This document shows positions 6,593-7,905 of a stretch of DNA of 7,905 nt, one piece after another (the stretch's first letter is position 1; the number at the start of each line of letters is the position of its first letter). Below the pieces are notes generated by a model that worked only from the letters and a program-made list of their open reading frames with translations, was not told the origin of the DNA and did not search any database. Source of the stretch: Hadesarchaea archaeon (lineage in GTDB: Archaea; Hadarchaeota; Hadarchaeia; Hadarchaeales; Hadarchaeaceae); contig JAOUPD010000048.1 in NCBI GenBank assembly GCA_029880065.1, positions 1 through 7,905 of the forward strand, written 5' to 3'. The translations under genes were made by a program, and so were the position numbers.

Positions 6593-6600
6593 CTTTGCCC

Positions 6601-7218
6601 ATGATAACCGAAAGCACCGAGGAGTATCTGGAGGCAATTTACTACCTGTACGAGCGAGGAGAAGCCGCCACCACTACTAACGTAGCTAAGGAACTCAAAG
6701 TGGCCCCTGCGAGTGCGACCCAGATGCTGAAAAAATTGGCCAAGCAGGGGTACCTGAAATACGTTCCTTATCGGGGAGTCACTTTAACGCTCAAAGGGGA
6801 AAAAATCGGGAAAAAAGTTCTGAGAAAACATCGGGTAATGGAAAAGTTTCTGAGAACTCTTGGCTTACCGAAATCTAGGGTCCATAAAGATGCATGCGAG
6901 CTGGAGCACCACATCCCCGATGACCTCGAGCGAGCCATCCGCCAAAGATTTGAAGGTGAAAGACTCCTGCCCCCAGGAGCCCCAAGCAACCTTGTGCCGC
7001 TCACTAGCCTTTTGGACGGGCAAAAAGGTATCGTATCGTTCATCGGAGGCGGACGGGGAGCTTCCCAAAGACTCGTCGATCTTGGGCTAACACCCCGCAC
7101 AGAGGTAAAGGTCGTCAAATCAGCCCTATTTCGCGGCCCACTTATGGTTTCCGTGAGGGGCACCACGCTGGCGATTGGTCGTGGTATTGCAGCCAAAGTT
7201 TTTGTGAGAGTGAAATAA
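6601..7218 (+). CDS. DtxR-family metal-dependent repressor with C-terminal FeoA-like domain
   Basis: A 205-residue metalloregulator. Residues 1-62 form the winged helix (TTNVAKELKVAPASATQMLKKL, 25-46, plus YRGVTLT wing). Residues 63-125 form the dimerisation and metal-binding domain, and 131-205 an SH3-like FeoA domain (GIVSFIGGGRGASQRLVDLGL, RGTTLAIGRGIA). Putative ligands by alignment to B. subtilis MntR are Glu8, Glu11, His77, Cys99, Glu102 and His103. The Cys resembles iron-sensing DtxR/IdeR, while the acidic residue at 8 and Glu11 resemble MntR. With Fe(II) bound it should dimerise on the palindrome at 6577-6592 and repress itself and feoB. I start at ATG 6601, not the TTG two codons earlier, because the TATA spacing points to a leaderless mRNA starting there. 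feoB follows after 3 nt. Iron as the ligand is inferred from this neighbour. Confidence 0.93.
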   Translation: MITESTEEYLEAIYYLYERGEAATTTNVAKELKVAPASATQMLKKLAKQGYLKYVPYRGVTLTLKGEKIGKKVLRKHRVMEKFLRTLGLPKSRVHKDACELEHHIPDDLERAIRQRFEGERLLPPGAPSNLVPLTSLLDGQKGIVSFIGGGRGASQRLVDLGLTPRTEVKVVKSALFRGPLMVSVRGTTLAIGRGIAAKVFVRVK

Positions 7219-7221
7219 AAA

Positions 7222-7905
7222 ATGTCAACAACCGATAAGAGACACATAACCATTGCCTTAGCGGGCAATGCAAACGTCGGGAAGAGCGTCATCTTCAATT
7301 ATTTTACTGGGCTACACCAACACATCGGAAACTGGCCTGGCAAGACAGTTGAAAAGGCGGAGGGGACGCTTCACTTCAAGGGGCACGCGATAAATGTCAT
7401 CGACCTGCCCGGCATTTATTCACTCTCCACGTTCTCGATTGAGGAGCGGATCTCCCGGGAGTACATCGCAATTCAAAAACCAGACATCGTCATAAATATC
7501 GTCGACGCTTCAGTACTTGAAAGAAACCTCTTTTTCACAATCCAGCTGCTTGAACTAGAAACGCCGATGATCATGGCACTGAATCAGATGGATGTGGCTA
7601 AGGGAAAAGGCATAACCATCAACATTTCTCAGCTGCAAAAATCTCTTGGCATACCTGTAATCCCAACCATTGCCACAGGGGGAACCGGCCTAGGTAAGTT
7701 GCTGGACAAAGCTGTGAAGATTGCGAGGGGCAAGAAGGCGAAGCCAGCCAAGATGAGATACGGCAGGGAAATAGAAGAAAAAATTAGTAAGGTCATAAAG
7801 CTCGTGGAAAAAATCCCCATTAAATATCCACCGAGATGGGTCGCGATCAAACTCCTTGAAGGTGATGAGGAGATAATGAAGATCGTCGGCAGGATTGATC
7901 AAAAA
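7222..7905 (+). CDS. feoB: Ferrous iron transporter FeoB, N-terminal GTPase part (runs off the window)
   Basis: The first 228 residues of FeoB are present; the reading frame is open to the last base, so the membrane permease part lies outside. The G-domain motifs are clear: G1 GNANVGKS (15-22), the switch I segment IGNWPGKTVEK (35-45) with G2 Thr42, G3 DLPG (61-64), G4 NQMD (121-124) and a G5-like loop around TIATGGTG (149-156). GNWPGKTVE and DLPGIYSLS are hallmarks of FeoB that set it apart from other Era-like GTPases. After the G domain, residues 165-228 form the charged helical spacer that acts as a GDP-dissociation-inhibitor region in the family. FeoB imports Fe(II) across the cytoplasmic membrane. 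ATG at 7222 is 3 nt after the DtxR-FeoA stop, so the two are one operon under the DtxR operator. No separate FeoA precedes it; the regulator's own FeoA domain may fill or mimic that role. Confidence 0.95.
   Translation, partial: MSTTDKRHITIALAGNANVGKSVIFNYFTGLHQHIGNWPGKTVEKAEGTLHFKGHAINVIDLPGIYSLSTFSIEERISREYIAIQKPDIVINIVDASVLERNLFFTIQLLELETPMIMALNQMDVAKGKGITINISQLQKSLGIPVIPTIATGGTGLGKLLDKAVKIARGKKAKPAKMRYGREIEEKISKVIKLVEKIPIKYPPRWVAIKLLEGDEEIMKIVGRIDQK

Noticed and set aside
6768..7298. 176-residue minus-strand ORF across the DtxR-FeoA gene and feoB start
   Set aside because: It overlaps two clearly conserved plus-strand genes and has no protein-like features of its own.
1..7905. CRISPR arrays, tRNA or rRNA genes, insertion sequences
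   Set aside because: No regularly spaced repeats, T-arm or rRNA signatures, transposase-like ORFs or terminal inverted repeats were found on reading both strands.

Overview
The window looks archaeal. Candidate promoters are TATA/BRE-type, one regulator appears leaderless (start codon about 26 nt from a TATA box, no Shine-Dalgarno), and the large genes are an archaeal-type pilus/secretion ATPase with a nine-helix ArlJ/TadC-like platform protein. Lrp/AsnC and DtxR-FeoA regulators plus FeoB fit a euryarchaeote-like lineage, but the phylum cannot be fixed from this sequence alone.

Layout. 1-258: AT-rich DNA, then a more GC-rich stretch with no assigned gene. 259-558 (+): a small CHC2 zinc-finger (DnaG-primase-like) gene broken by two compensating one-base shifts, with its first zinc Cys lost. 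It converges, with one base between stops, on an Lrp/AsnC regulator (560-991, -). 992-1341 is a very AT-rich spacer. 1342-6407 (-) is a compact five-gene operon read right to left: a membrane-anchored small protein, a helical protein of unknown function, a coiled-coil protein, a secretion ATPase with a Cys-rich N-terminus, and the polytopic platform protein. Every junction overlaps or abuts. 6408-6600 is a divergent regulatory region. 6601-7218 (+) is a DtxR-family metalloregulator carrying a C-terminal FeoA-like domain, followed after 3 nt by feoB, which runs off the window end.

How they work together. The operon encodes the motor and inner-membrane platform of a type IV-pilus-like machine, with three unrecognised small partners, but no pilin or prepilin peptidase is visible. 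The right-hand unit is an iron-uptake module: the DtxR-FeoA protein probably senses Fe(II) and represses itself and feoB through a perfect 16-bp palindrome lying between the TATA box and the start codon. Points most worth a second look are the orphan five-gene pilus-like operon with its putative zinc-binding ATPase, the in-frame single TAA separating ATPase and platform genes, the decayed CHC2 gene, and the hybrid DtxR/MntR metal site.
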